Shown piece after piece: positions 18,193 to 19,289 of a stretch of 19,289 nt of DNA (its first letter is position 1; every line of letters starts with the position of its first letter). The translations under genes and the position numbers were made by a program. Origin of the DNA: Isohypsibius dastychi (Eukaryota; Tardigrada; Eutardigrada; Parachela; Isohypsibiidae); NCBI GenBank assembly GCA_034696485.1, contig JAQIWT010000491.1:1-19289 (forward strand), written 5' to 3'. A model generated the notes under the pieces. It ran no database searches, had not been told where the DNA came from, and worked only from the letters and a program-made list of their open reading frames with translations.

Positions 18193-18309
18193 TCGTGACT
18201 TCTTAAACGTAGTCACGATCACTAATAGTGATGATCATTGAAGTACATTAGACCCCGTTCGTGTTGGTCTCAGGCAATTCCTTTTTTTAGCCGTTTCCGC
18301 AGGAAACGG
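18193..18309. repeat. Cluster of three short hairpins
   Basis: Three perfect inverted repeats lie within 117 bp: TCGTGACT (18193-18200) with AGTCACGA (18211-18218); ATCACTA/TAGTGAT around a single base (18218-18232); and CCGTTTCC (18291-18298) with GGAAACGG (18302-18309). A weaker AGACC/GGTCT pair lies between them. Individually such stems are common; their density here is higher than in the rest of the window. They do not fold into a tRNA or another RNA that I recognise. Confidence 0.55.
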
Positions 18310-19017
18310 GGAACATGGAAGCTGTTCAAAAGCGATTGTTATCGCTGTCCGACTGTCTTCATCTATGTCCAAAATAGAAGAAATAGAAGTCAATGAATGG
18401 GAAGTGGGATGGGTGATGCTTATCTCAGTGAAAGAGTGAGGCCCGCGCTGCCGTTATCAAGATAATTTCGATACTTAGCACCAGACAGGAGCGAGAGAAA
18501 CGCATCGCCTCGGGGCTTTGAATTGTCTCACTCGGCTCAAAGGTTTTGCCACGCAGCTTTTTGAATCAGTCACTTCATTTTCTGCATTCTTCTGGGTTTG
18601 CTGTTTTAAGATTGTACCATCATTCACTTTCTGCTTTTATTCTGACATTTGCTGCGCTGCTTTGGATTACTTTGGATTACACTACATTGGCAGTCAGCAA
18701 TGTCTACATGAAAGTAATGAGGGTAATGAGTAGATCTCTTCTTCATGTTTTCTGATTCTTGGTCGTGCAGGCTCAATGTGAGTCTTTAGTCAACAGCAAA
18801 AGAAAAGTGTTCTTGCATTAATGTTGACTGGAAAACGGAATCTTTAACCCTGGGAATTGAACGATTTCCCAAATTTGAGCTAGTGAATAAAGCAACTGAA
18901 CAATCCAAGTCACTGCTGAACTTTTACCCGGGATTCTAAGCGTTAATGTCTAAAATGGACACAAATCAGTTGTCTCGTCTTTCAGAAAATCTGCATTTCT
19001 GTCGTCGCTTATTTCTG
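18310..19017. other. Unassigned region, no recognisable gene
   Basis: Open frames at 18518-18733 and 18546-18755 overlap in different registers and show no domain. A direct tandem repeat of TTTGGATTAC lies near 18660-18680, and TAATGAG is repeated near 18715-18730. No Polinton gene or terminal repeat was identified. Confidence 0.4.
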
Positions 19018-19270
19018 AGTTGTGGTCACCGACCGGAGGTCAGTGTACCCGTAGGGGGTCAGTGGGGATTCGGGGGTTTGGCACATGTAAGTGGTAACTG
19101 ACCGAAAGTCAGTTGGAATCCGTAGGAGGTCTGTGGTAACTTAGGGGCTTGACATTTATTGGTGGTCTACCAGCCGAAAATCAGTTGGTATCCATGGGGG
19201 TCTGTGGTAACTCGGGGGTTAGACATTGACAAGAAGTTACTAGTCGGAAATCAGTTGGTATCCATGGGGC
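19018..19270 (+). repeat. Tandem repeat with a unit of about 70 bp
   Basis: About 3.7 degenerate copies. The shared core TCAGT(TGG) occurs at 19040, 19109, 19181 and 19251, giving periods of 69, 72 and 70 bp. Each unit contains a (G/C)CCGA-AA-TCAGTTGGTATCC-type segment, a GGGGGTCTGTGGTAACT segment and a GGGGGTT-GACAT segment. It runs into the G run at the window edge, so the array probably continues beyond. It looks like a minisatellite. Confidence 0.85.
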
Positions 19271-19289
19271 GGGGGGGGGGGGGGGGGGG
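19271..19289 (+). repeat. Terminal poly-G run
   Basis: The last 19 bases are all G, interrupting a tandem repeat unit where the other copies read GGGGGTCTGTGG. A sequence edge inside a repeat with a long homopolymer suggests a contig end or sequencing artefact rather than biology. Confidence 0.8.

Noticed and set aside
1-19289. Polinton terminal inverted repeats
   Set aside because: I compared stretches at both sides of the gene block by eye and found no convincing inverted pair; a computed self-alignment would be needed.
1-19289. CRISPR arrays, bacterial operons or ribosome binding sites
   Set aside because: No regularly spaced direct repeats with unique spacers were seen, and the gene content is that of a eukaryotic element.

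Overview
The window is eukaryotic, almost certainly animal, DNA. Its core (about 6.8 to 16.8 kb, all on the + strand) is one degenerate Polinton/Maverick element, a virus-like DNA transposon related to adintoviruses. The diagnosis rests on several independent family signatures in one colinear block: a protein-primed family B DNA polymerase (pPolB), an FtsK/HerA-type packaging ATPase, a retroviral-like DDE integrase, a single-jelly-roll minor capsid (penton-like) protein, a double-jelly-roll major capsid protein and an adenain-like cysteine protease. No terminal inverted repeats or target-site duplications could be identified by eye, so the element's ends are unknown. I cannot name the host species.

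Layout. 1-5270: no confidently recognised gene, only short open stretches, one minus-strand frame with weak acetyltransferase character and a near-perfect palindrome. 5349-5945: remnants of a leucine-rich-repeat (LRR) protein gene (signal peptide, LRRNT cap, one repeat, a possible LRRCT exon). 6825-7085: an open frame that may be the N-terminal part of the polymerase gene or a separate gene. 7342-11022: pPolB pseudogene. 11058-11321: a short gene that looks like a single repeat of TATA-binding protein (TBP). 11314-11910: packaging ATPase. 11935-12567: a small conserved Polinton protein. 12769-13783: integrase. 13839-14585: minor capsid protein. 14582-14851: small basic, Ala/Lys-rich protein. 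14985-16327: major capsid protein. 16327-16769: maturation protease. 17086-17316: an intact small zinc-ribbon-like ORF. 17350-17700: short tandem and dispersed repeats. 18190-18310: clustered hairpins. About 19020-19270: a roughly 70-bp tandem repeat, ending in a run of G at the window edge.

How the genes would have worked together: the integrase inserts the element; pPolB replicates it by protein priming; the ATPase packages DNA into an icosahedral capsid built from the major and minor capsid proteins; and the protease matures the capsid. Several junctions are overlapped or very tight (TBP-like/ATPase, minor capsid/small protein, major capsid/protease), suggesting compact, coupled expression. 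Every recognised Polinton gene is broken, so this copy is a fossil. The mode of decay differs between genes: the minor capsid, small protein and 11935-12567 genes carry only in-frame stops, while pPolB, the integrase and the major capsid gene have many frame changes.

The most unusual feature is the TBP-like reading frame between pPolB and the ATPase, which I do not know as a standard Polinton gene. All identifications are by eye from motifs; no searches were run.
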